Positions 7,005-14,358 of a stretch of DNA of 23,406 nt are shown one piece after another. Source of the stretch: a virus; the IMG/VR virus record IMGVR_UViG_3300031951_001224, positions 1 to 23,406 of that record. The stretch is one strand, 5' to 3'. Within the stretch, counting starts at the first letter, position 1. Each line of letters starts with the position of its first letter. A program made the position numbers and the translations under genes. The notes under the pieces are model-generated. The model searched no databases, was not told the DNA's origin, and saw only the letters and a list, made by a program, of their open reading frames with translations.

Positions 7005-8684
7005 TTACATACTCCTAAAGAAATCTCTAGTGTAGGCCGCATAAGTATCGCCACCGTCTGCCACTTCCCATACATCACCACCTTCCACCATGAAATCGGT
7101 CTTTAGACCATCTTCTATAATAGGTGCAGGTAGAACTTCTTCATCCAATTGATTCATGTTTTCCAACTGAATCTGCTTTCTTAAATCATGATTTACTATT
7201 TCTCTAAAGTATTTCTGTGTGGTTGCCCATGCAAAAATCACTAAAGTCATTGCCATATCATCATTGGCACCTTCTGCGGCCGCAAATGATGTCTTATATT
7301 GCTCAAATGTGGTTAACTCTGAATAGGTATCAAAGTCATTGATTAGTAACTTATCACCTTCTATTAATGTTTTAAGGTTAGAACAACCTACAGCCTTCAC
7401 CTGAGGTGACATCTTTAGACCCATCTGCACACCACGAGCAAATCCAGCAGACAGTTGTTGTGGTTTCTTATTACCAGTAAAGATTTTCAATAGGTTCTCA
7501 TACTCTAAATCTGAATGTATGAAGTCTGCCACCTGTGGATTATTGTTTATTTCTACCAAAACGTAAGCATCATTGTATAAACGAGCTGCATTAACAATCA
7601 CCGTTGGAAACAATATGGGTGAAATGGATGAACTTGAATAGGTGGCAACCTGTTTATATGGTGTGGTTGATATATCTATCACAGAGAAAGCCGAGGAGTC
7701 TAAGTTTTTACCTTCCGATACATCAACCGAAATACAATAAATGTGGTCGGTTAGAGAACCATTGACACCTTCTTTGATAGGATGTTCATAGATTTTCATC
7801 TTATCGTGTTCTACAATTGGGTTCATGTACCTCAATTGTTGTAGTTTATAACCAGAGATAAGAGTATTAGACGAACCTAAGAATTCAGTTTCAAACTCTT
7901 GTGCAAACTGCCGTTCTGAGGTGTTTCGAATAGTTTCTTCTTTCCACGCATCATCACGACCTGGTACATGAGACCAATGAATCTCAAAATTTTTGTAATT
8001 GTTTCGTTTCTCTAAAGAATCCATCCATAGTTTATAGAATAGATTCATACCATTTGGTGTGGAAACAATGATAATCTTTGAGGACTTACCAGATGAGATT
8101 ACAGGATAGACTGAGTTAAAGAACTCATTGGCAATATTGTTTGGGACGAAAGCGAATTCGTCTAAGAATACAATGTTAAACGAACCGCCTCGGATTGCTG
8201 AAGAACTGGTGGAGGCCGCAATAACCTTAGACCCGTTCTCTAGTTCTACATTACCCTTGTTCCATGTCACCACACCTTGTTGGAGCCATTGTGGTAAATT
8301 CTCATATGCCAGTTGATACTTGGCTAGAATATCACGAGCCAAAGAACCTTTGTTTGCCAGAACTGCCACATTCTGAGAATCGGTGAAGATAGTTGCCCAA
8401 AGAAGGTAACCAACTGTTGTGGTAGTTTTACCAACCTGACGAGGACATTTGGTGATGACGAAACGATTATCTTTAAAAAGATTTAACATTTCTTCTTGAA
8501 AAGGCCACATATTAAAATTGATAAGGCCTTCATCCACGTTCACAATCTTAATGTAGTTCTTGCAGAAGTAAACAGGATCCTTAGAACACTTTACATATTC
8601 TTCAATCTGTTCTTTGGTATATTGGTGGTCAACACCTACCTTTTTGAGTAGGGGGTTATCACGGTAAGAATCTTTTTGGTTCAT
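7005..8684 (-). CDS. 17: Terminase large subunit gp17 (packaging ATPase and nuclease)
   Basis: The 559-aa protein (T4 gp17 is 610 aa) is the DNA-packaging motor, which cuts concatemeric DNA and pumps it through the portal. The ATPase domain shows Walker A CPRQVGKTT (80-88), Walker B IVFLDE (171-176, with Asp175 and catalytic Glu176) and the coupling motif VSTPNG (207-212). The RNase-H-like nuclease domain shows the acidic residues Asp321 (CISVDVSEG), Glu378 (VLVEINN) and Asp475/Asp476 (ANDDMAM). All key residues appear intact, with no intein or intron. The N-terminus lacks some of the T4 extension. The ATG overlaps the stop of the upstream glycosyltransferase-like gene (ATGA), so the three packaging-region genes look translationally coupled. 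Confidence 0.98.
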   Translation of the reverse strand: MNQKDSYRDNPLLKKVGVDHQYTKEQIEEYVKCSKDPVYFCKNYIKIVNVDEGLINFNMWPFQEEMLNLFKDNRFVITKCPRQVGKTTTTVGYLLWATIFTDSQNVAVLANKGSLARDILAKYQLAYENLPQWLQQGVVTWNKGNVELENGSKVIAASTSSSAIRGGSFNIVFLDEFAFVPNNIANEFFNSVYPVISSGKSSKIIIVSTPNGMNLFYKLWMDSLEKRNNYKNFEIHWSHVPGRDDAWKEETIRNTSERQFAQEFETEFLGSSNTLISGYKLQQLRYMNPIVEHDKMKIYEHPIKEGVNGSLTDHIYCISVDVSEGKNLDSSAFSVIDISTTPYKQVATYSSSSISPILFPTVIVNAARLYNDAYVLVEINNNPQVADFIHSDLEYENLLKIFTGNKKPQQLSAGFARGVQMGLKMSPQVKAVGCSNLKTLIEGDKLLINDFDTYSELTTFEQYKTSFAAAEGANDDMAMTLVIFAWATTQKYFREIVNHDLRKQIQLENMNQLDEEVLPAPIIEDGLKTDFMVEGGDVWEVADGGDTYAAYTRDFFRSM

Positions 8685-9403
8685 CGAAATAAATCTTCTA
8701 TTTTTATCTTGGCGTGAGGTGAATTTTTATCACCGTGATAGTTGGTACCAAAGTGTGTAACCCATGTGTCGGAGAAATTATTTAGTGGTAACATATACCT
8801 ATGGCCAAATCCTACAGGTATATTGACAAACATATTGCCTAAATTGGCTGACTCACGAATACCCCATGATCCTTTTTGGCCAAACTTATAATAATCTGAT
8901 TCAATATGTTCTTTGACCAGTTCTTTATCCATAATAAACATACCTTGATATGGTTCAGATAAAGAAATAAATTTCTGTTCTTCTACTGTAATTGTTGGCC
9001 GATGTTGTTGATAGTGTGTGCAATCTAAAGAATACACTTGACCTTCATTCACTTGAACACGATGAGTGGCAGGTATAAAATTGAGATTATTGCGTTGAAA
9101 GAGTTCTCGTGTTTTTATCCAATAATCAAATGTTTTTCTTTCAACACGAATATTACCTTCAAGATAGGCAAAGTGTGTATAGTCTGATTCTAAGAATTCT
9201 GACATATACTTCTTGTGTTCCCATGTATGATGATATGGGTCATTTAGTTCTGCCACATGAATGGGCAAATTAGAATCAAAATTAACATTGCTGTTAATAA
9301 TAAGTTTGATATTTGGTATATCAGATAATGTTTTTATTACTTCTTTAAACTGCTCTAACCGTTCTTCTACATAATAAAAACAAACATTCACCCAAAGTTT
9401 CAT
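8681..9403 (-). CDS. Glycosyltransferase-like protein inserted between terminase genes
   Basis: A 240-aa protein with no counterpart in the T4 16-17 operon. The N-terminus MKLWVNVCFYYVEERLEQFKEVI, then NIKLIINSNV, looks like the alternating beta-alpha start of a GT-A-type nucleotide-sugar fold. TWEHKKYMSEFLESDYTHFAYLEGNIRV (residues 60-87) sits where such enzymes place a strand ending in an acidic metal-binding motif. I recall the usual form in related proteins as LEDD; here it is LEGN (81-84), so metal binding may be altered or lost. YWIKTRELFQRNNLNFIPATHRVQ follows. There is no signal peptide or membrane segment. Start and stop both overlap the terminase genes by four bases (ATGA), showing it belongs to this operon. 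It might modify DNA, a virion protein or a host glycan; I cannot say which. The fold assignment is moderate; the substrate is unknown. Confidence 0.6.
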   Translation of the reverse strand: MKLWVNVCFYYVEERLEQFKEVIKTLSDIPNIKLIINSNVNFDSNLPIHVAELNDPYHHTWEHKKYMSEFLESDYTHFAYLEGNIRVERKTFDYWIKTRELFQRNNLNFIPATHRVQVNEGQVYSLDCTHYQQHRPTITVEEQKFISLSEPYQGMFIMDKELVKEHIESDYYKFGQKGSWGIRESANLGNMFVNIPVGFGHRYMLPLNNFSDTWVTHFGTNYHGDKNSPHAKIKIEDLFR

Positions 9404-9816
9404 TCTTTTCCTTTGAGAAGTTTATTAAGTTCAGCAGTAGAACCTACAAAGATAGCTTTATCAATATTGGTACCAGCATTCTTTTTCTTTTCTTCATCCA
9501 TATCACGCATCTGTTTCTGTATATTTAAAAGTTCTTTATTGGCATCTACCATGTTTTTCAGTAGAGTACCATAGACTTCAAATGCTCGTGGATGTTGGCC
9601 TGCTTTGGCAATATTGAGTATTTCTTCCATGGCTTCTTGGCCTTGGTCAATAATACCTTGTAGATTTTCTTTTGATTGTTGATAGGCGTCTGTGAGGTCC
9701 TGTTTTAAATCAGGTTCATTATACTTGACCGATACCGTAGGAAGTTTTTCTTTTTTATCTTCTGGTATTGGTGCAATGTCAAACACATCTGCTAAAGTTT
9801 TATTCAAGTCATTCAT
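9400..9816 (-). CDS. 16: Terminase small subunit gp16
   Basis: The 138-aa protein (T4 gp16 is 164 aa) is predominantly helical. Its conserved core DLTDAYQQSKENLQGIIDQGQEAMEEILNIAKAGQHPRAFEVYGTLLKNMVDANKELL (about residues 41-98) is the coiled-coil oligomerisation region of T4-type small terminases. This subunit forms rings that recognise DNA and stimulate the gp17 ATPase. A charged stretch (MRDMDEEKKKNAG) and a conserved-looking C-terminus (AIFVGSTAELNKLLKGKE) follow. No strong ribosome-binding site is visible before the ATG; the upstream bases are AT-rich (TATATAATTATATGA). That may mean weak initiation or a different start, but the ATG at 9816 is the first after the previous gene. The stop overlaps the next ATG (ATGA). 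Confidence 0.92.
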   Translation of the reverse strand: MNDLNKTLADVFDIAPIPEDKKEKLPTVSVKYNEPDLKQDLTDAYQQSKENLQGIIDQGQEAMEEILNIAKAGQHPRAFEVYGTLLKNMVDANKELLNIQKQMRDMDEEKKKNAGTNIDKAIFVGSTAELNKLLKGKE

Positions 9817-9835
9817 ATAATTATATAGTGTTTGT

Positions 9836-11038
9836 TTATAGTGCTGCTATTGCAGACTGAAAGGCAGCATATGTTGCACAGTTGGCTACTAATGCTTTCA
9901 GTTCAACAATTGAAATCGCTGCACCGGTTTGTGTTGTGCTGTTTGGAAACAATAAATTGTTTTGATAGAATCCCCAATTCTTAGATACAGGAGTAGTATT
10001 TTCTAATCTGAATACGATACCGCTACCATTCTTATCAAACAATATGGTTGAGTTGTTGCCCGTTGCAAAATTTTCAGCACCCAAGGTCATTTGAGTATTG
10101 GCTCTGATACCAAATTGGTCAAAGGTTAAAGCATTTTCAATACCGTTGTTCAGGTAGATTTCACCAGTAACAATTAAATCACCAACAACATTGGCACCAT
10201 AAGTACCAAGTTTCATTACAACATTGTTTGCTTCGTAACCACCAGCAACAAACTTGGTTTCTAAACCAGCATAACTGGATGTCGTACCAATAATTAAGTT
10301 GCCGCCTGCTTGGCCAATGGTACTGCCTTGCACATACAAATATCCATCATATGGTGCCAAAATTTTATCGTAAGATTGTGAGTTGTGTAAACCTAAATCA
10401 AGATAAAAATCAGTATCGGTACCGTTATCAGCAGTAACAACATAGTCGGCAGAACCCGCTGGATTAATATTTTGTGAATTTGTTTGAATGTATGTTGCAG
10501 AGTTACTTGCAAACTGTGCCACCAAATGTGGCAATGTAACAGAACTTCTAGCGGCAAGGCCTGTTAGTAGTGTGCCATCAAAAATAGCGTTGTTTGCCTC
10601 AACGGTATTTGATATAAATGTATTGTTTGTAACACTAAGATTATTAGAGATTGTAACATTACCTGTAACTGTTCCACCAGAAGAACTAAATTTTGTATTT
10701 GAATTGTTATAAGCAGCTTGTGCTAAACTAGTTGCTGATGTAATATTGGTGTTTTGTGTTGTATTAACACCTTGAAGAATACTAATACTTGAATTTTGTG
10801 TCGTGTTAACACCTTGAATAATTGTAATATCACTTGTAGCAGTATTAGCCGTATTGCGAGCAAATTGGTCAATGTTATTATCTGTTACAGAATTTAATGT
10901 TGCATACCCACCAGGTGTTACACCATCATGCACCGTTATTGTTTGATTTGTTGAGTTGATAATTAATTCACCATTAGCACCTGTTGTATTGGCTATGGTT
11001 GCAGAGTTGTATCGTCTAAATTGTAATGTGCGGGACAT
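9836..11038 (-). CDS. Whisker/fibre-like virion protein between genes 15 and 16
   Basis: A 400-aa fibrous protein. Residues 1-50 (LQFRRYNSATIANTTGANGELIINS, then ITVHDGVTPGGYATL) match the small beta-domain found at the N-terminus of phage tropism determinants and many fibres, an attachment module. Two 14-residue repeats follow (ITIIQGVNTTQNSS and ISILQGVNTTQNTN, about 72-99), suggesting a short trimeric coiled coil like fibritin. The middle (GGTVTGNVTISNNLSVTNNT) looks like a beta-helical shaft. A globular part includes TADNGTDTDFYLDLGLHNSQSYD. The C-terminus (ELKALVANCATYAAFQSAIAAL) is a short helical tip. T4 has no gene between 15 and 16; its whisker gene wac lies before gene 13. This could be a displaced neck whisker or a side fibre. 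The ribosome-binding site is AAAGGT. Confidence 0.75.
   Translation of the reverse strand: MSRTLQFRRYNSATIANTTGANGELIINSTNQTITVHDGVTPGGYATLNSVTDNNIDQFARNTANTATSDITIIQGVNTTQNSSISILQGVNTTQNTNITSATSLAQAAYNNSNTKFSSSGGTVTGNVTISNNLSVTNNTFISNTVEANNAIFDGTLLTGLAARSSVTLPHLVAQFASNSATYIQTNSQNINPAGSADYVVTADNGTDTDFYLDLGLHNSQSYDKILAPYDGYLYVQGSTIGQAGGNLIIGTTSSYAGLETKFVAGGYEANNVVMKLGTYGANVVGDLIVTGEIYLNNGIENALTFDQFGIRANTQMTLGAENFATGNNSTILFDKNGSGIVFRLENTTPVSKNWGFYQNNLLFPNSTTQTGAAISIVELKALVANCATYAAFQSAIAAL
10752..10835 (-). repeat. Two tandem 42-bp repeats coding for coiled-coil heptads
   Basis: Plus-strand unit one starts TTTTGTGTTGTATTAACACC at 10752, and unit two starts TTTTGTGTCGTGTTAACACC at 10794, an exact 42-base spacing. 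The two units are imperfect copies. They encode two 14-residue (double-heptad) repeats in the fibre protein. The in-frame unit length means copy number could change without breaking the protein. Confidence 0.8.
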
Positions 11039-11049
11039 TTTAATTACCT

Positions 11050-12141
11050 TTACTGTAAATCTGTTGGGTTCTCTTGTTCTATATGTAGGTCATCTCTGCC
11101 TAATTGTTCTAATGCATCACCAGCAAAATTCTCTGGCAATAATAATCCTTCTTCAATAAATGGTGCCTCTGATATTTCTGTTGTTATAATGTAAGGTGTA
11201 TTTACATTTGCATCTGTTGGCATTGGTGTGGTATCTATCTGAACCAGTTTTTGTGGAACAGGAGAGAATGATGTAAATATATAATTGGTACTTGAACTGG
11301 TTGCTTGAATAGGCAAATTAGAAACAAAATTGCCGTTAATATTTTTTAATTGTAACAAGTTATTATTAAATGAAACTACTTTACCTGATGCAATTGCCAA
11401 TGGTGCAGAGAAACCTTGATATACTGTTTCACCAATCTGATATGTTCCTACACCTGAATTAGGATTCATTGTGAATTGTATTACATCATCTTCGGTGATT
11501 TGATTATAGATGGATGTAATTGAATGTGTAATTGGTCCACCTGCATCAGATATTTTACCATAAATGTAACCTTTAACAGTAAAGGTTAGTGTCCAAATGA
11601 TAACACGAGTATCACGCTCAAAATTACCTTCATAGTCAATATCTTGTGATGTTGAATTAAGAATCACAGGTACCTCTTTAACAATACCCATCTCAGGTAT
11701 CATATTGAGTTTCATTGTATAGTCTGGTGTAAAGTAAGAAAGAATGTGTTCAATGATTTGTGTACCATCTTCAATGTTTCTTACATATAGATATAAATTG
11801 AAATCAAAGTTATATGGCACCGGATTGTATTGTGAAACTAATCCTGTGGCCGTCTGTGCAAAATTCTTAACATTGGTATTTTGTTTACGAGAAGAATCAT
11901 AATTAAAACCAAGTAATTCAAAAGACATTCTTGGTAATGTAATCTGCGTTTTCTTATCTAAGTGTGGGTCAGTTTCTATACGAGTTACATAATCTTCTTT
12001 TGGTGCATACACAATTGGCACAATCATACGCTGTGCTTCAGAGTAATCTGGATTATATCGCACCAAAGTAATATCATTGAATAAGTTACCAAAACCTATC
12101 ACATATTTTCTTAATGCACGATTGTAAAATATATTAGCCAT
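11050..12141 (-). CDS. 15: Tail terminator / sheath-stabilising protein gp15, C-terminally extended
   Basis: The 363-aa protein is about 90 aa longer than T4 gp15 (272 aa). The first ~195 residues are the family core: MANIFYNRALRKYVIGFGNLFNDITLVRYN, then VPIVYAPKEDYVTRI, then LPRMSFELLGFNYDSSRKQN, then NPVPYNFDFNLYLYVRNIEDGTQIIEHILSYFTPDY, then FTVKGYIYGKI. Gp15 caps the finished tail as a hexamer and joins tail to neck. Residues 221-294 (FTMNPNSGVGTYQIGETVYQG ... TSSSTNYIFTSFSP) form an added beta-domain closely resembling one in the neighbouring gp14. A final acidic tail (about 300-363) is probably exposed. The ATG overlaps the gp14 stop by one base (TAATG). The core assignment is firm; the role of the extra domain is unknown. 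Confidence 0.93.
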   Translation of the reverse strand: MANIFYNRALRKYVIGFGNLFNDITLVRYNPDYSEAQRMIVPIVYAPKEDYVTRIETDPHLDKKTQITLPRMSFELLGFNYDSSRKQNTNVKNFAQTATGLVSQYNPVPYNFDFNLYLYVRNIEDGTQIIEHILSYFTPDYTMKLNMIPEMGIVKEVPVILNSTSQDIDYEGNFERDTRVIIWTLTFTVKGYIYGKISDAGGPITHSITSIYNQITEDDVIQFTMNPNSGVGTYQIGETVYQGFSAPLAIASGKVVSFNNNLLQLKNINGNFVSNLPIQATSSSTNYIFTSFSPVPQKLVQIDTTPMPTDANVNTPYIITTEISEAPFIEEGLLLPENFAGDALEQLGRDDLHIEQENPTDLQ

Positions 12142-13043
12142 TAGATACTACCAAAAGGATTTGTTTCAGCAAAGTTGACAATTGAATTTGCATTTTGCTC
12201 AATGATGTAATTATCATAAGTATCATCTTCTACATTATCACTTAATGGATCGTATGAAGATAATACATATTGTGCATTACTTGTGGCACCAGTAATCTTA
12301 ATAGAACCTTCAATAAACTCACCAGCAATATTAGAAACAGTTAATGTATTGGCTGTAGAGGTGTTGGCACCACGAACCCATGATTGAACAATGGCCACGG
12401 CAGTTGCATTGGCCTGTGTATTGGCAGTTGATTGATATACAATTTCACCAAACTGGTAATTGCCTGTGCCAGCACCAAGATTGAGTTCGATAGTATATGT
12501 TGCCTGTGTGGCCGCATCGTCAATATCTCTAACACCAGTAGCAATAAGTTCACTGGAGAATTTGAACTTCTCTAAATGTAATTCATAGAAGTATGGTGCT
12601 GGTCGACCAAGCATATAGAAATCTCGGTCTTGGTCAGTAAAGGTAATCTCATACAATTCACCTGTACCATTTAAAAATGGAATCCAAATTAAATCACCTT
12701 CTCTTGGATTCTGAAATGTATTTTGTGGTACTCGTTGTGAAAAAGACCTTTTAGTAATAAGAACTTTAGTATGGTTTTTAATTTCAAGACCAAACTTAGA
12801 AAAGAATTCTTTTTCGCCAGTATAGTTGAGTGCTTCAGATAGATAGAACTCGACAGGAAATGCCGATTGAAATTTTTTAACTGGATCTTCACCATACAAA
12901 AGGTCACGAGCCGCATCATTGTCATTCGGAAGATACATTCCGTCAAAACCCATAATCTTTATGGATTCAACGATAAGGTCTTCCACGAGCCGTTGCTCTT
13001 GGAATCGAGAATTGTAGTTGTTGAAATATTGGCTGGTTGGCAT
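12141..13043 (-). CDS. 14: Neck protein gp14, with added beta-domain
   Basis: The 300-aa protein (T4 gp14 is 256 aa) is a head-completion neck protein that, with gp13, closes the filled head and forms the tail-docking site. Typical stretches are NNYNSRFQEQRLVEDLIVESIKIMGFDGMYLPN (9-40), FQSAFPVEFYLSEALNYTGEKEFFSKFGLEI (58-88), REGDLIWIPFLNGTGELYEI and RPAPYFYELHLEKFKFSSELIATG. Residues about 184-266 (ELNLGAGTGNYQFGEIVYQS ... GATSNAQYVLSSYDP) form a beta-domain that also occurs in gp15 next door. The end, ...NSIVNFAETNPFGSI, is typical of the family. It follows gp13 after two bases and overlaps gp15 by one. Confidence 0.93.
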   Translation of the reverse strand: MPTSQYFNNYNSRFQEQRLVEDLIVESIKIMGFDGMYLPNDNDAARDLLYGEDPVKKFQSAFPVEFYLSEALNYTGEKEFFSKFGLEIKNHTKVLITKRSFSQRVPQNTFQNPREGDLIWIPFLNGTGELYEITFTDQDRDFYMLGRPAPYFYELHLEKFKFSSELIATGVRDIDDAATQATYTIELNLGAGTGNYQFGEIVYQSTANTQANATAVAIVQSWVRGANTSTANTLTVSNIAGEFIEGSIKITGATSNAQYVLSSYDPLSDNVEDDTYDNYIIEQNANSIVNFAETNPFGSI

Positions 13044-13045
13044 AA

Positions 13046-13819
13046 TTAATTCATAAAGAATTCTAAAACGCCACCGTAATTGTTCTCCATATCTTTTTCA
13101 AGGTCATCAATTTCTTGCATAGCCTCTTCAAAGATTTTATCACCATTTAGAACAACACCACCTGGTAATTGTATACCACCAAACTTTTTAAGATTTTCAC
13201 CCCATTGGCGTTTAATCAAAGCAGTCGCATATCGTTTTAACCAACGGTCATTCCATACTCGGCTGTATACATTTGGATTAACAATAGTATAACAATCAAC
13301 AATAACTATTTGGCCAACCGGAGCTTCTTGGTCTCCCCATGCCCAATCAATAAACAATTTTTCCATGTGGCGTTGATAACGAATTGGAACTTCACCAGTA
13401 AACAATTGTTCAAGCATACGAAGATGCTGCATTGTCATGGTGTAGTTGATGTATGATGCTGAAGTGAAGTCATATAACTCATTCAGTCTTAACTGATACC
13501 GCAAGTCAAACATATCAACACTTGCTTGTGAATCATTAAGTGGGAATATACGAGTAACACCTACAATTTGTGTAGCTGCGTTGGCATTATCAGTCACATT
13601 ACTTAAATCAAGATACTTGTTATCAATATCTTGTTGTGTAATTTCGTGGATGTAATAAGTCTTTTGTAGGCCATCAAAATGATAGTCTTGAAAATATTGT
13701 AGAGCATCATCAACACGATCCTGAACTTGGTCTGGATCGACATTTATCTCTATGACTGGAAAGCCAAGCTTGCGTAGGCAGTAGTCTGTAAATTGGTCTC
13801 GATTGGTAACTGTTGCCAT
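13046..13819 (-). CDS. 13: Neck protein gp13
   Basis: The 257-aa protein (T4 gp13 is 309 aa) is the first of the two neck proteins that bind beneath the portal after packaging. Recognisable parts are FTDYCLRKLGFPVIEINVDPDQVQDRVDDALQYFQDYHFDG (10-50, the helical adaptor start), then LNELYDFTSASYINYTMTMQHLRMLEQLFTGEVPIRY, then the basic helix WNDRWLKRYATALIKRQWGENLKKFGGIQLPGGVVLNGDKIFEEA, which is strongly conserved in T4-like and other adaptor proteins. The start has AGGA nine bases upstream, but it sits in a hairpin loop (see the hairpin entry), so initiation may be controlled. A possible late promoter precedes it. It leads the tightly packed 13-14-15 group. Confidence 0.92.
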   Translation of the reverse strand: MATVTNRDQFTDYCLRKLGFPVIEINVDPDQVQDRVDDALQYFQDYHFDGLQKTYYIHEITQQDIDNKYLDLSNVTDNANAATQIVGVTRIFPLNDSQASVDMFDLRYQLRLNELYDFTSASYINYTMTMQHLRMLEQLFTGEVPIRYQRHMEKLFIDWAWGDQEAPVGQIVIVDCYTIVNPNVYSRVWNDRWLKRYATALIKRQWGENLKKFGGIQLPGGVVLNGDKIFEEAMQEIDDLEKDMENNYGGVLEFFMN

Positions 13820-13833
13820 GTTGTCCTCAACAT
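13818..13833 (-). promoter_or_regulatory. Hairpin displaying the gene 13 ribosome-binding site
   Basis: On the minus strand ATGTTG and CAACAT form a perfect 6-bp stem around a four-base loop, AGGA, which is the ribosome-binding site of gene 13. The last two bases of the stem (AT) are the first two of the gp13 ATG. The loop leaves the binding site exposed while the start codon is partly paired, so the fold could tune or block initiation. Short RBS hairpins are known control sites in T4; a role here is inferred. Confidence 0.45.
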
Positions 13834-13846
13834 TATAGATATCCTG

Positions 13847-13854
13847 TATTTAGG
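13847..13854 (-). promoter_or_regulatory. Possible late promoter box upstream of gene 13
   Basis: The minus strand reads CCTAAATA, containing CTAAATA, a late-promoter variant I recall from T4-like cyanophages. It lies in the 54-base gap before gene 13, 27 bases from the ATG, the same spacing as the exact box before gene 22. It also sits in the loop of a weak 7-bp inverted repeat (ATATCCT/AGGATAT, 13839-13866). Confidence 0.4.
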
Positions 13855-13873
13855 TGATGAGGATATTAATTAT

Positions 13874-14095
13874 TTAACAAGTAATTGTTTTTAGTTCTTC
13901 TAATGTGGTGGCTTCATCAACCAACTTAGTAATATCCCTAAGTCGTTGTTTCTCTGCCACAATATCAGAGGTGTCTGAGTTAGATTCTAAAGCTCTCTGA
14001 AAAGCTACATCCTGTGCTTGTAGTAAAGGTGCTCTCTCGATTCTTAAACGGTCTTTGGTAATGTTTTTGGCTTTATTAATATTAATTGTAATCAT
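13874..14095 (-). CDS. Small uncharacterised protein paired with 84-aa gene
   Basis: A 73-aa protein: MITININKAKNITKDRLRIERAPLLQAQDVAFQRALE, then a charged helical stretch ending TTLEELKTITC. The front (KAKNITKDRLRIERAPLLQAQD) resembles small helical proteins that sit beside tail-fibre genes in many phages. There they are often annotated as hypothetical or as assembly helpers, but I know no proven function. It has no signal, membrane or metal motif. Its ATG overlaps the stop of the 84-aa gene by four bases (ATGA), so the two are made together. It ends the fibre cassette; a short promoter-bearing gap follows before gene 13. Confidence 0.72.
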   Translation of the reverse strand: MITININKAKNITKDRLRIERAPLLQAQDVAFQRALESNSDTSDIVAEKQRLRDITKLVDEATTLEELKTITC

Positions 14096-14346
14096 TTTGT
14101 AACCTCAGGAAATTCATTTGATTCAGCTCCAACACCATCTGTTAAAATAGATTCATCAACTTCCCACGCATTACGAAAAGTTCTATCTGTTGGAATATCA
14201 GAAATATCAACAATCTTAAATGGTCTACCAGCCGGCACATCTTTAAGAGCAATTTCTTCAATTGTATGTTCCAACAAACACTCTGGAGCAGGAATAACAA
14301 TAACTACGCCGCCTTCAACTGTTGAGTAAATAATTCTTTTTTCCAT
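14092..14346 (-). CDS. Small uncharacterised fibre-region protein (84 aa)
   Basis: Begins MEKRIIYSTVEGGVVIVIPAPE, then TIEEIALKDVPAGRPFKIVDISDIPTDRTFRNAWEVDE, with an acidic tail. The pattern V-P-x-G-x-P-[FY]-x-I-V, then D-x-P-x-D-R-T-F-R-x-A-W, is one I associate with small proteins following phage tail-fibre genes. Those usually come paired with a KAK...R..RA protein like the next gene. No activity is known to me; a chaperone or adaptor for fibre assembly is plausible from context. The gene follows the collagen-like fibre after 12 bases, with AAAAAGGATAT as ribosome-binding site, and is coupled to the 73-aa gene by ATGA. Confidence 0.75.
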   Translation of the reverse strand: MEKRIIYSTVEGGVVIVIPAPECLLEHTIEEIALKDVPAGRPFKIVDISDIPTDRTFRNAWEVDESILTDGVGAESNEFPEVTK

Positions 14347-14358
14347 AATATATCCTTT

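Noticed and set aside
9836-11038. Diversity-generating retroelement, suggested by the tropism-determinant-like N-terminus of the fibre
   Set aside because: No reverse transcriptase, template repeat or matching variable repeat is present, and the C-terminus is not C-type-lectin-like.
12341-12946. Minus-strand alternative frames inside gene 14
   Set aside because: Both are shifted-frame shadows of gp14, whose own frame has clear family motifs.
13839-13866. Inverted repeat ATATCCT/AGGATAT before gene 13 as a terminator
   Set aside because: Only seven base pairs with a 14-base loop and no following U-run on the minus strand; too weak to call alone.
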